Shown here: piece by piece, positions 52,057-60,014 of the stretch | How the letters are laid out: the number at the start of each line of letters is the position of its first letter | Numbering within the stretch: the stretch's first letter is position 1 | Source: Acidimicrobiales bacterium | GTDB taxonomy: Bacteria; Actinomycetota; Acidimicrobiia; Acidimicrobiales; SHLQ01 | Direction of reading: 5' to 3' | DNA: 64,000 bases | Assembly: GCA_020629635.1 (NCBI GenBank) | Contig: JAHDCX010000010.1 | Coordinates: 62,001-126,000, forward strand | Position numbers and translations under genes: made by a program | Notes under the pieces: generated by a model | Database searches by the model: none | Seen by the model: only the letters and a program-made list of their open reading frames with translations | Told to the model about the DNA's origin: nothing

Positions 52057-52884
52057 TCAGGAGGCCCGAGCTGCGGTGTCGTGGATGCGGTCGAATTCGT
52101 CCAGGGCGTGGCGGGCCGAGGTGGTCGGCACGCAGCGACCGAGTGAGCGGGCGATCTCGGGGCTTCCGATCCCGGGCCCACCGATGACGACGGGCACGCC
52201 GAGCGATGCGGCTTCGATTGTCGCCAGCGTTTCGGCGATCACCTCTTCGTTGTCGCCGTTCGTGACGGCGAGTCCGACTGCGACGAGGTCGGCGAGCATC
52301 CGCGAGCGTTCGACGATCGACTCGGCGGGGGTGTGGGCGCCGAGGTCGTGGACTTCGAAGCTTCGGGCGCGGAGCAGATCCCGCAGCATCGCTGTCGGCA
52401 GCGTGTGGTAGTCGTCGGCGACGCCTGCCAGCAGGATCGTGCCCTTGGTCCGTCCGCGGCTCGCGATTCGTGGGCCGAGGCGGGAGATCACTCGAAGTGC
52501 GGTGGCCGTCGCGACGTGTTCGTCGGCGATCGAGATCTCGCCGATCGACCATCGGTGGCCGATCTCTGCGAGGGCTGGACCGAGGAGGTCGAGGTAGACC
52601 TCCTCTGCGGATGCGCCGGCTGCCATGGCGTCTTCGAGAAGGCGGAGTGAGCCGTTCTCGTCAGCGGCCAGGAGCCGGCGTTCGACCAGTTGGGGGAGGA
52701 CATCACGGCGGGGGGACCGTTCGACGTCGCTGGTCGAGAACTGTTCGATGTCGGTGGGCTCGACCCACCATTGGCCACGCTCTTTGACGGCGGGCAGGCG
52801 TCCGGTGCGGACGTAGCGGTACGCCGTCATGTAGTGGACGCCGAGCTCTTCGGCGGCGTCGTTGAGGCTGATTCGGCCGGTCAT
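52057..52884 (-). CDS. CarH/LitR-like B12-dependent regulator
   Basis: 275 residues. N-terminal excisionase/MerR-like HTH (ISLNDAAEELGVHYMTAYRYVRTGRLPAV split as 3-33). A helical bundle follows with W112-x9-E122-H123 (RWSIGEISIADEH), the exact Wx9EH motif by which CarH holds the adenosyl group of B12. A Rossmann B12 domain then has H160 in DDYHTLP (CarH uses E/DxHxxG; the Gly is Pro here). CarH-type proteins repress in the dark and fall apart on illumination. ATG 52884; the gene is second in a five-gene operon and probably autoregulates. Confidence 0.85.
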   Translation of the reverse strand: MTGRISLNDAAEELGVHYMTAYRYVRTGRLPAVKERGQWWVEPTDIEQFSTSDVERSPRRDVLPQLVERRLLAADENGSLRLLEDAMAAGASAEEVYLDLLGPALAEIGHRWSIGEISIADEHVATATALRVISRLGPRIASRGRTKGTILLAGVADDYHTLPTAMLRDLLRARSFEVHDLGAHTPAESIVERSRMLADLVAVGLAVTNGDNEEVIAETLATIEAASLGVPVVIGGPGIGSPEIARSLGRCVPTTSARHALDEFDRIHDTAARAS

Positions 52885-52900
52885 GATCGGGAAGCGAACG

Positions 52901-53230
52901 TCAGCTCGCGAGCTCGGCCTCTCGAGCGGCGGCGCGGCCCATTTCGGCCACGGCTCGTCGTGAGGGCGATCGAGGGGGGAAGCCGAGTGCGGCGCGTTGT
53001 TCTTCGGACTCGCCGCCCCAAAAGCCGTGTTCGCGGTTCTGGCGTGCCCAGCTGCGACAGGCGAACAGGCATGCGCAGTTCTCGCAGTACGAGCGGGCGA
53101 GCGCTTCGCGTTTGGTTCGGCGGGTTCGGCGTTCACCAGGGGGTGCGAAGAACAGGTCGGACTTGCCTTTGCACAGGGCGTCTCCGGTCCAGTCCTGACT
53201 TCCGGATACGGCGAACAGATCGTCGAGCAT
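52901..53230 (-). CDS. WhiB-family iron-sulfur transcription factor
   Basis: 109 residues. Four cluster cysteines C20, C49, C52 and C58 (C-x28-C-x2-C-x5-C), then HGFWGGESEEQRAA, the G-(V/I/F)-W-G-G turn, and a basic AT-hook-like tail (PPRSPSRRAVAEMGR). It binds [4Fe-4S] and reports redox or NO. ATG 53230 (MLDDLFAV) lies 27 bases from a 13-bp inverted repeat. A 16-base gap links it to the CarH-like gene. Leads the operon. Confidence 0.92.
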   Translation of the reverse strand: MLDDLFAVSGSQDWTGDALCKGKSDLFFAPPGERRTRRTKREALARSYCENCACLFACRSWARQNREHGFWGGESEEQRAALGFPPRSPSRRAVAEMGRAAAREAELAS

Positions 53231-53256
53231 TTTCGTTGCCTCCCTCGATCGGGATC

Positions 53257-53287
53257 TTAGTGATAAATGATCGGCATTTACCACTAA
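53257..53287. promoter_or_regulatory. 13-bp inverted-repeat operator before the WhiB-CarH operon
   Basis: TTAGTGATAAATG (53257-53269) and CATTTACCACTAA (53275-53287) are inverted repeats with 12 of 13 matches and a 5-base spacer. It is AT-rich amid GC-rich DNA and lies 27 bases upstream of the WhiB-like ATG, where the promoter must be. Size and symmetry fit a dimeric or tetrameric regulator such as the CarH-like protein encoded by the same operon. Confidence 0.7.
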
Positions 53288-53386
53288 AAACTGAAGAAGG
53301 GCGCGAAAAGGCCCGCTTTCGAGCCGCGTTCTGACCCGAAACGACTCCATTTGGTGGTGGCGAGCGGGCGATCGGCCCGCGCGGGC

Positions 53387-53713
53387 TCAGCCGAGGAGTT
53401 TGTTGATCATCCGGGCGGCGCGGCCCGGCTCCGGCACCTCGACGCCCTCAGGAATGAGGTGCGGCGTCTGGTCCGACATCGCCGCGAGAACCTCGTCGGG
53501 ACGCGGATTGACCATCTTCAGGTCGCCGACGACAACCGTCGGGACCGTCTCGTTGCCATCCGCGATCGAGCGGACCGTGGCCGCGTGATCGGGGTTGTCC
53601 CAGATGTTGTGTTTTGCGAGCGGGATCTGCATCGCGTTGAGCGACTTTTCGAGCCCCGAACAAAACGGGCAACCCGGCCGCCAGTAGAAGTCGATTGCGG
53701 TTGCGTTGGTCAT
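53387..53713 (-). CDS. Mycoredoxin/glutaredoxin-like protein
   Basis: 108 residues from ATG 53713. Active site PGCPFC (C15, C18), TVPTVVVGDLKMVNPRP containing the cis-Pro substrate pocket. The actinobacterial form (TIGR02200) reduces mycothiol-protein disulfides. The C-terminal extension (GVEVPEPGRAARMINKLLG) is longer than usual. ATGA overlap with the septum-type gene upstream. Confidence 0.85.
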   Translation of the reverse strand: MTNATAIDFYWRPGCPFCSGLEKSLNAMQIPLAKHNIWDNPDHAATVRSIADGNETVPTVVVGDLKMVNPRPDEVLAAMSDQTPHLIPEGVEVPEPGRAARMINKLLG

Positions 53714-55242
53714 GATCCTGCCCTTCCCACGAGAGGTGCGTCCTCGTCGTAGAGGAGACAGGTGACAACCCGGTCCGGATCGTTGGCATTCCCCCACGAC
53801 TCCGCCGTGGGCTGGAGAAACTTGAACTTGAGGTCCCGGTCGTCGTCCGCGGGGATGTACGCCGCAAGCGAGGTCCGGCAAATGTCCTCGGCGTACGCGG
53901 CGATCGCCGCCTCGTCGTACGTCGTGATCGACGAGTCGACGAGCCCCTCGCGGTACACCTCGAACGAGTGCTCCTCGGCGCAATCGACCATCTCGACCTG
54001 AGTCACCTCGCCGGCACCGATGTCGCCGATGATGCAGTCGCCCTGGCGAAGTTCGAAGACCGACACGAGTGAGTCGTTGGTCGTGGTGGTCGGGGCGAGC
54101 GTCGAGGAGGTGGTCACCGTCGTGGCGTCCTCTTCGGTCGCCAGCGGATCCTCTTCAGCACCCGGCCGCAGCACCCACGCGATCAACAGCGCGAGGCCGA
54201 CGATCACCGCGAGGGCCAGAAGCGCTCGGATGAGGTTGTTGCTGCGCTTCGGTGCGGGGGCCGCCTCCTCGAGGAGGGGCGACGTCTCCGGAATCGCAAG
54301 ATCGACCACTTCGGGCGCGCTGGCGCGCTCCGGAGAAGAACGACCCGGGCCATCGAGCGTCGTGGTCGCCAGTGGTGCGGCCGCGGTGCCCGGCTTGCGC
54401 CACGCGTCGTCGCGTGCGATCGGCGCAGCATCCTGGGGTGCGGTGACGTTCGAGAGATCGAGAGGAGCGGTGATTGGCTCTGCGATTGGGTCGATCGCCG
54501 ACACGCCCAGCGGGGGTTCGGTTGGTGCCAGCGTCGTGTCGTTGCGCTCCTCGTACGCACTCGTCCAGCCATCGTCGTCGGCAACGGGTGTGGTGAGCGG
54601 AGGCGGCACCTCGGGTACCGCAGCGCCGGGCGGGAGGCTGATGCTCGTGTTGTCGGTCTCGAGCGGGATTGCGACCGTGGGGATCGGCGGTTCGACCACG
54701 GGGATGGCGGCCTCTGCAGGTGCAGCAGTGGTCACCAACGGCGTCTCCACCGCTGGTGGATCGAGATCAGGGATCGGCGTTGGAGCCACCGCCTCGGCGG
54801 AGGGCGGCTCGGGCGTTTCGATCGGTTCGATCGTCGCCGGGGCGGGCTCGGTGTCCACGATGGCCTGCCAGCCGGGCCCTGGGGTTGCTGGTGGGCTGGT
54901 TGGTTCGGCAGCCGGCACCTCGAAGGTGGGTTGAGGCGTCGCCGGGATCGGCGGAACCTCGCGAGTGACGACCGGTGCGGGTTCCGGCGTCGGCGGGGTC
55001 TCGGGAACCAGCGGAACGTCCGGTTCGATCGGCTCTGCCGGGGCGATGTCCCAGACCGCAGGGGTCTCCGGCGATATTTCGGGGGCGGCGGTGGTGGGCA
55101 GCGTGGCGGTCGAGGTGGTGATCTCGGGCGCGGCCGCCTCGTCGATGGTTCCCTCGTACACGTCGCCGGGCTTGGCGTCTGCCGGGTACCACTTGCCGTC
55201 GGATGCAAGCCACCATCCGGGGCCTTGCCACACGTCGCTCAC
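53710..55242 (-). CDS. Membrane protein: DUF2510-like start, Pro/Thr-rich stalk, C-terminal septum-formation domain
   Basis: 510 residues. GPGWWLASDGKWYPAD at 7-22 resembles the DUF2510 WW-like opening. A 280-residue Pro/Ala/Thr/Glu-rich stalk (many PEPP/TP units) leads to a transmembrane helix (about 339-358: LLALAVIVGLALLIAWV) and an outside domain ELRQGDCIIGDI...MVDCAEEHSFEVY with two Cys, like the Septum_form family. May link cytoplasmic partners to the septum. Shares an operon with mycoredoxin, which could service its disulfide context. Confidence 0.75.
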   Translation of the reverse strand: MSDVWQGPGWWLASDGKWYPADAKPGDVYEGTIDEAAAPEITTSTATLPTTAAPEISPETPAVWDIAPAEPIEPDVPLVPETPPTPEPAPVVTREVPPIPATPQPTFEVPAAEPTSPPATPGPGWQAIVDTEPAPATIEPIETPEPPSAEAVAPTPIPDLDPPAVETPLVTTAAPAEAAIPVVEPPIPTVAIPLETDNTSISLPPGAAVPEVPPPLTTPVADDDGWTSAYEERNDTTLAPTEPPLGVSAIDPIAEPITAPLDLSNVTAPQDAAPIARDDAWRKPGTAAAPLATTTLDGPGRSSPERASAPEVVDLAIPETSPLLEEAAPAPKRSNNLIRALLALAVIVGLALLIAWVLRPGAEEDPLATEEDATTVTTSSTLAPTTTTNDSLVSVFELRQGDCIIGDIGAGEVTQVEMVDCAEEHSFEVYREGLVDSSITTYDEAAIAAYAEDICRTSLAAYIPADDDRDLKFKFLQPTAESWGNANDPDRVVTCLLYDEDAPLVGRAGS

Positions 55243-55406
55243 GACGCAAAGGGTAACCGGACAGGCGAAAGGGCGGTAATCATAGGTGGCGTCCCACGTC
55301 GCGTGTCCAGCCGTAACGAAACTGTCACTTCTCGTGGGATTGTCAATGAGCCAAGGGCCGTGTGGGCCGCACGCCGCGGTTCCTTCGCTCCGCTACCGTT
55401 CGAGCG

Positions 55407-57182
55407 ATGATTCTCGTGGACGCGGCCGGGGTTTCGATGAGTCGCCCCGGGCGCCCGCTGTTTCACGACGTGTCGGTCACGATCAGCCGTGGAGATCGAA
55501 TCGGCGTGGTCGGGCTCAACGGCACCGGCAAGTCGACGCTCATCGACGTGCTGACCGGTCGTCGAAGCCCCGAGTCGGGGACACTCCGAGTCGGGCGCGG
55601 CGTCACCGTTGCGGCACTCGACCAGGACCCGGACCTCGGCCACGGAACGATCGCCGACTGTCTCGCCGCGGTCGACGCGCCAGAGTGGGAGATCGCCGCC
55701 GTGCTCGATCGGCTCGGCATGGGTGGCCGGGCGTCCGATCCCGTCTCGCAGTTGTCGGGCGGCGAGGCGAAACGAGTCGCACTCGCGCGCGCCCTAGTGC
55801 ACGACGCCGACCTGCTCATCCTCGACGAACCCACCAACCATCTCGACGTCGACGCGATCGAATGGCTCGAATCGCGGTTGGCGAGCTTCGGCGGCGGTCT
55901 TCTCCTCGTGACGCACGACCGGCACGTCCTCGATCGAGTGACGACCCGAGTTCTCGAGCTCGATCGTGGCCGGGTGCACGTGCACGACGGCGGCTACGAC
56001 GCGTATCTCGAGGGTCGGGCCGCACGCGAAGAAGCCGCCGAGCGAGCGGAGGTCGTCCGCAAGAACCTCGCCCGCACCGAACTCGCGTGGCTGCGCCGAG
56101 GCGCCCCGGCCCGCACCTCGAAGGCGAAGGCGCGCATCCGTTCGGCGACCGAGCTCGTCGAGGCTCGCCCCGAGGCGGCGGCACGTACAGGCGACCTCGA
56201 TCTGCACTTCGGCACTCCGCGTCTCGGCAACGACACCATCGAACTGGTCGACGTTGCGTTCGCGCACGAGGGGCACGAGCCGCTGTTCAGCGGCGTGGAC
56301 CTCATGCTCGATCGGCGCGACCGGCTCGGCATCGTCGGTGCGAACGGCACCGGCAAGTCCACGTTGCTCGACATCATCGCCGGTCGGCGAACGCCAACGG
56401 CGGGCCAACGGTTGGTCGGTTCGACCGTCTCGCTGGAACTCTTCGATCAGCGCGGCGACACGCTCGACCTCGACGCTCGTGTGTGGCAGGCCGTCGTCGG
56501 CGACGACAGCGCAAAGCCTGACTGGCGGGACAAGGCGCTGATGGAGGAGTTCTGGTTCGACTCCGATGCGCAGTACGCGCCGATCTCGATGTTGTCCGGA
56601 GGTGAACGCCGCCGCCTGCAACTGTTGGTCACGCTGGCACGTCAGCCGAACATCGTGCTGTTGGACGAGCCGACCAACGACCTCGATCTCGACACCCTTC
56701 GAGTGCTCGAGGACTTCCTGGAGGACTTCCCCGGCGCGGTCGTCGTGGTCAGCCACGATCGAGCGTTCCTCGAGCGGACCGTCGACGACGTCATCGTCTT
56801 CGACGGAACGGGCTCGGTGGGGCGACGGCCCGGCGGATACGAGGCGTACGAGCGGATCCGAAGAGATGCCCGCACAAGCCCCGGAGATGGCGCACCGAAA
56901 CGCAGCAACTCCACGCCGCGGACGAAGAAGCCGAAGCGAACAAAGTCGGGGCGCTCGCCGGGGACGATCAGACACGAGCTCGGCCGACTCGAGAAGGAGA
57001 TCGCGGCGCTCGAGCGGGCCCGCGACGAGGCCACCGCGCGGCTCGAGGACGCAGGAAGCGACCATCAACGACTCGCGGAGATCGGTGCCGAGGTCGCCGC
57101 GCTCGCCGACGAGCTCGAGGCGGCTGAGGAGCGCTGGCTCGAGCTCAGCGAGGACCTCGAGGGCGGCGTCGTCGAGGGGTGA
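55407..57182 (+). CDS. ABC-F family ATPase (Uup/EttA-like)
   Basis: 591 residues. Two ABC modules: Walker A GLNGTGKST and GANGTGKST, signatures LSGGEAKRVALARAL and LSGGERRRLQLL, Walker B LLILDEPTNHLD and VLLDEPTNDLD. An Arg/Lys-rich linker sits between them and a C-terminal coiled coil (LGRLEKEIAALERARDEATARLEDAG) closes it. These soluble proteins act on the ribosome. ATG 55407 is preferred over 55362 because it begins directly at the ABC fold. Confidence 0.9.
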   Translation: MILVDAAGVSMSRPGRPLFHDVSVTISRGDRIGVVGLNGTGKSTLIDVLTGRRSPESGTLRVGRGVTVAALDQDPDLGHGTIADCLAAVDAPEWEIAAVLDRLGMGGRASDPVSQLSGGEAKRVALARALVHDADLLILDEPTNHLDVDAIEWLESRLASFGGGLLLVTHDRHVLDRVTTRVLELDRGRVHVHDGGYDAYLEGRAAREEAAERAEVVRKNLARTELAWLRRGAPARTSKAKARIRSATELVEARPEAAARTGDLDLHFGTPRLGNDTIELVDVAFAHEGHEPLFSGVDLMLDRRDRLGIVGANGTGKSTLLDIIAGRRTPTAGQRLVGSTVSLELFDQRGDTLDLDARVWQAVVGDDSAKPDWRDKALMEEFWFDSDAQYAPISMLSGGERRRLQLLVTLARQPNIVLLDEPTNDLDLDTLRVLEDFLEDFPGAVVVVSHDRAFLERTVDDVIVFDGTGSVGRRPGGYEAYERIRRDARTSPGDGAPKRSNSTPRTKKPKRTKSGRSPGTIRHELGRLEKEIAALERARDEATARLEDAGSDHQRLAEIGAEVAALADELEAAEERWLELSEDLEGGVVEG

Positions 57183-57224
57183 TCGCCTGAGGCAGCTCGA
57201 CGGTTTACCCGTACCCTCTGCACC

Positions 57225-57860
57225 ATGGCAGACACGGGTACGACCGACACCGCGACGACGCCGATTCTCGAGGTGACCGACGCCGCGCTCGAGAAGGTTT
57301 TGGAGATCCGCAATGCGGAGGACGATGCCGAACAGACCGGTCTGCAGGTGCAGATCGTCGGCACACGTGGCGTCGAGTACGACTACGACCTCTCGCTCGA
57401 GACGATCAGCGAGGCACCCGAGGGCGCCGCGGTGTATCTCGTTGGTGAGCTGACCGTGATCGTTCCGGCCGACAGCATCGACGACATGCAGGGCGCCACG
57501 CTCGACATCCCGTCGAATCCGATGCAGGGCGGGCTCGTGATCCGAAACCCGAACCGCCCGCCCGTGCTCGCCCCGAACGAGGTCGAGCTCACTGGCACGA
57601 TCGAGGAGAAGGTCACTCAGCTCCTCGACCAGAGCATCAACCCTGCACTCGCCGCCCACGGCGGCTTCGCAAGCCTCGTGAAGGTGGAGAACGACACCGA
57701 AGTTCACGTGCTCATGGGTGGCGGCTGCCAGGGCTGTTCGATGAGCGCAATGACCCTCACCGAAGGCATCAAGACTTCGATCATGGAGTCGATACCCGAG
57801 GTCACCGAAGTCATCGACGCCACCGACCACTCGAGCGGCGAGAACCCGTACTACTCCTGA
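57225..57860 (+). CDS. NfuA-like Fe-S carrier (A-type-like N-terminus plus NifU domain)
   Basis: 211 residues. N-terminal ~110 resemble an A-type carrier that has lost its cysteines (none in 1-160); C-terminal NifU domain with AAHGGFASLVKVEND and GGGCQGCSMSAMTL, C168 and C171, the scaffold CxxC. This is the NfuA layout. Delivers [4Fe-4S] to apoproteins; the window holds many clients (YgfK-like, Xdh, WhiB, ferrochelatase). Confidence 0.88.
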   Translation: MADTGTTDTATTPILEVTDAALEKVLEIRNAEDDAEQTGLQVQIVGTRGVEYDYDLSLETISEAPEGAAVYLVGELTVIVPADSIDDMQGATLDIPSNPMQGGLVIRNPNRPPVLAPNEVELTGTIEEKVTQLLDQSINPALAAHGGFASLVKVENDTEVHVLMGGGCQGCSMSAMTLTEGIKTSIMESIPEVTEVIDATDHSSGENPYYS

Positions 57861-57937
57861 ACCGGGCCTCTCCGGCTGAAGGGGTGATCAGCCCACGTTC
57901 AGCTTCCTCTTGATCGGCGTCACTACTGTCGACAGGA

Positions 57938-58651
57938 ATGGACATGGACTCGCCGTCGAAGCACGCGCCAACGGTTCTGGTTGTCGAGGACGACCAAGGT
58001 GTGCGCGAGTCGCTTGTCGTCGTCATGCAGGTGCAGGGTTATGGGGTCGTGGGCGTCGAAACCGGTGAAGCGGCGGTCAGCCACGTTGCGTCCGCATCGG
58101 TCGACTGCATCGTGCTCGACCTGAACCTCCCCGGCATCGACGGGATCGAAACGTGCCGCCGGATCCGGATCGGCGGCTATTCGGGTCCGATCATCATGTT
58201 GACGGCCCGTCACGAGGTTGCGGACAAGGTCTCCGGCCTCGACGCCGGTGCGGACGACTATCTGCCGAAACCCTTTGCCCTCGACGAGCTGCTCGCTCGA
58301 ATCCGTGCGCTCCTGCGGGCCTTCAGCCCCGACGCCGTGGTCGCCGACGACGGGATGCTTCGTCTCGGCGACCTCTGGGTCGACCCCGGCGCACGCCGGG
58401 CGGGTCGAGGTGACGACGAGATCGAACTGACGAAGATCGAGTTCGACCTCTTGGCGTATCTGGTCGAGCGTGCCGAACGGGTGCTGGACCGAAACGAGAT
58501 TCATCTCGCCGTCTGGGGATATGACGAGGACACGTCCTCGAACACGCTCGAGGTGTTCATTTCGTCGCTGCGCAAGAAGCTCGAATCTGGGGGCGGATCT
58601 CGACTCATCCACACCAAACGTGGCGTCGGCTACGTCGCCCGCGTCCCATGA
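57938..58651 (+). CDS. OmpR-family response regulator (second system)
   Basis: 237 residues. Acidic pocket VVEDD, D61 in DCIVLDLNLPGIDG, K in YLPKPFALDE, then a winged helix (IELTKIEFDLLAYLVERAERVLDR... GVGYVARVP). The N-terminus has a short MDMDSPSKHAPT lead before the fold; an internal start is possible. Stop overlaps the kinase gene (ATGA). Confidence 0.92.
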   Translation: MDMDSPSKHAPTVLVVEDDQGVRESLVVVMQVQGYGVVGVETGEAAVSHVASASVDCIVLDLNLPGIDGIETCRRIRIGGYSGPIIMLTARHEVADKVSGLDAGADDYLPKPFALDELLARIRALLRAFSPDAVVADDGMLRLGDLWVDPGARRAGRGDDEIELTKIEFDLLAYLVERAERVLDRNEIHLAVWGYDEDTSSNTLEVFISSLRKKLESGGGSRLIHTKRGVGYVARVP

Positions 58652-60006
58652 AGCTGCAGATGCGGCTCGGCCTGGCCGTCGCGGCGGCGGCGGCAGTGGC
58701 CATCTTCGTGATGGCGTCGGCGTCGTGGGTCATCGCTGCACGAGAACAACGAGCGGCCGTCGATCGGAGCCTGCTTCAGGTCGTCAGCGAACCTCGTGAG
58801 CTCGCTGCGGAGTTGCGTCCCGCTCTCGAGGACAACCGTGACGGCGGTACCGGGCGACGCGGCGTCCGGGTCGACGATCTCTTCGCCGAACCGACCGTCG
58901 AGGATCGGCGCTTGGAAACCCGCGTGCAGCTCATCGGCCCGACGGGCCGGCTCGTCGTCGATGATGGCCTACCGGCCGTCGACCCGCCGTCCGAGCCGAC
59001 GCTGAGCACGATCACGATCGACGGCGAGCGCTATCGCATGGCAGCCGCCACGGTCGGCCAGCAGAACCGTCCAGCCGTCCTCCAAGTGGCGCAGAATCTC
59101 GAGAACGTCGAGGAGACGCTCGCTCGACTCCGACGGCAGATCTTGGCGGGTTCGCTGCTCGGGATTGCGCTCGCGGGGATGTTGGGTGCGCTCGTCGCTC
59201 GACGGCTCGTTCGCCCGATTTCCGATGTCGCAGAAGCGGCCCGCGAACTGGCGGTCCGACAGGACCTCCCGTCGAGACTCGAGGTCAGTCGGACCGATGA
59301 GATCGGCGACCTCGCGACGTCGTTCAATCAGATGCTCGGCGCGCTCGAGGTCAGTCGTGATCAGCAGCGTCGGCTCGTCGCGGACGCCAGTCACGAGTTG
59401 CGTACCCCGCTGACGAGCCTCCGGATCAAGATCGATCTCCTCGACACCAACCCCGACCTCGAGTCGACGCAACGTCAACAGCTGCTGTCGGGCGCCGCCA
59501 CCGAACTCGAACGACTCACCGACCTCGTGAGCGAACTTGTCGACCTGGCCACCGATCCGACGGGATCGGACGAGATGCCCCAACCGCTCGATCTGCGCGT
59601 CATCGCCGAGGACGTCGCCGAACGGGTTCGGCGGACCAGCGGTCGCGTCGTCGACGTGTCTGGGGTGGCGGAGGCCCCAGTCCACGCGCGTGATCGGATG
59701 ATTCGGCGCGCGGTTTCGAACCTCGTCGACAACGCGATCAAGTACTCGCCCGAATCCGGCGTCGTCGAGATCGGCGTGAGCCCGATCGCCGTCGAGGTCG
59801 GCGACCGCGGCGAGGGAATCCCCGCCGACGACCTCGACCACGTCTTCGACCGGTTCTACCGCTCGCCGAGCGCTCGAACAAGACCCGGCAACGGCATCGG
59901 GCTCGCGATCGTCCGGCGAGTCGCCGAGCTCCATGGCGGCGACGTGTGGGCCCGAAACCGCGACGGCGGGGGAGCCGTCGTGGGGTTCTCGGTCGCGACG
60001 GGTTGA
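58648..60006 (+). CDS. Membrane sensor histidine kinase (second system)
   Basis: 452 residues. Helices at about 8-30 and 168-190 flank a ~135-residue outer sensor domain; a HAMP-like stretch (RRLVRPISDVAEAARELAVRQDL) follows. HisKA H249 in ADASHELRTPLTSLRI, N-box LVDNAIKYS, G1 VGDRGEGIPADD, F-box VFDRFYRSPS, G2 GNGIGLAIVRRV. Its TGA overlaps a possible TTG start of selO, so the latter may be coupled to it. Confidence 0.9.
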   Translation: MKLQMRLGLAVAAAAAVAIFVMASASWVIAAREQRAAVDRSLLQVVSEPRELAAELRPALEDNRDGGTGRRGVRVDDLFAEPTVEDRRLETRVQLIGPTGRLVVDDGLPAVDPPSEPTLSTITIDGERYRMAAATVGQQNRPAVLQVAQNLENVEETLARLRRQILAGSLLGIALAGMLGALVARRLVRPISDVAEAARELAVRQDLPSRLEVSRTDEIGDLATSFNQMLGALEVSRDQQRRLVADASHELRTPLTSLRIKIDLLDTNPDLESTQRQQLLSGAATELERLTDLVSELVDLATDPTGSDEMPQPLDLRVIAEDVAERVRRTSGRVVDVSGVAEAPVHARDRMIRRAVSNLVDNAIKYSPESGVVEIGVSPIAVEVGDRGEGIPADDLDHVFDRFYRSPSARTRPGNGIGLAIVRRVAELHGGDVWARNRDGGGAVVGFSVATG

Positions 60007-60014
60007 CTGGAACG

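Noticed and set aside
55794-57830. 678-residue minus-strand open frame
   Set aside because: Antisense of the ABC-F ATPase and NfuA-like genes.
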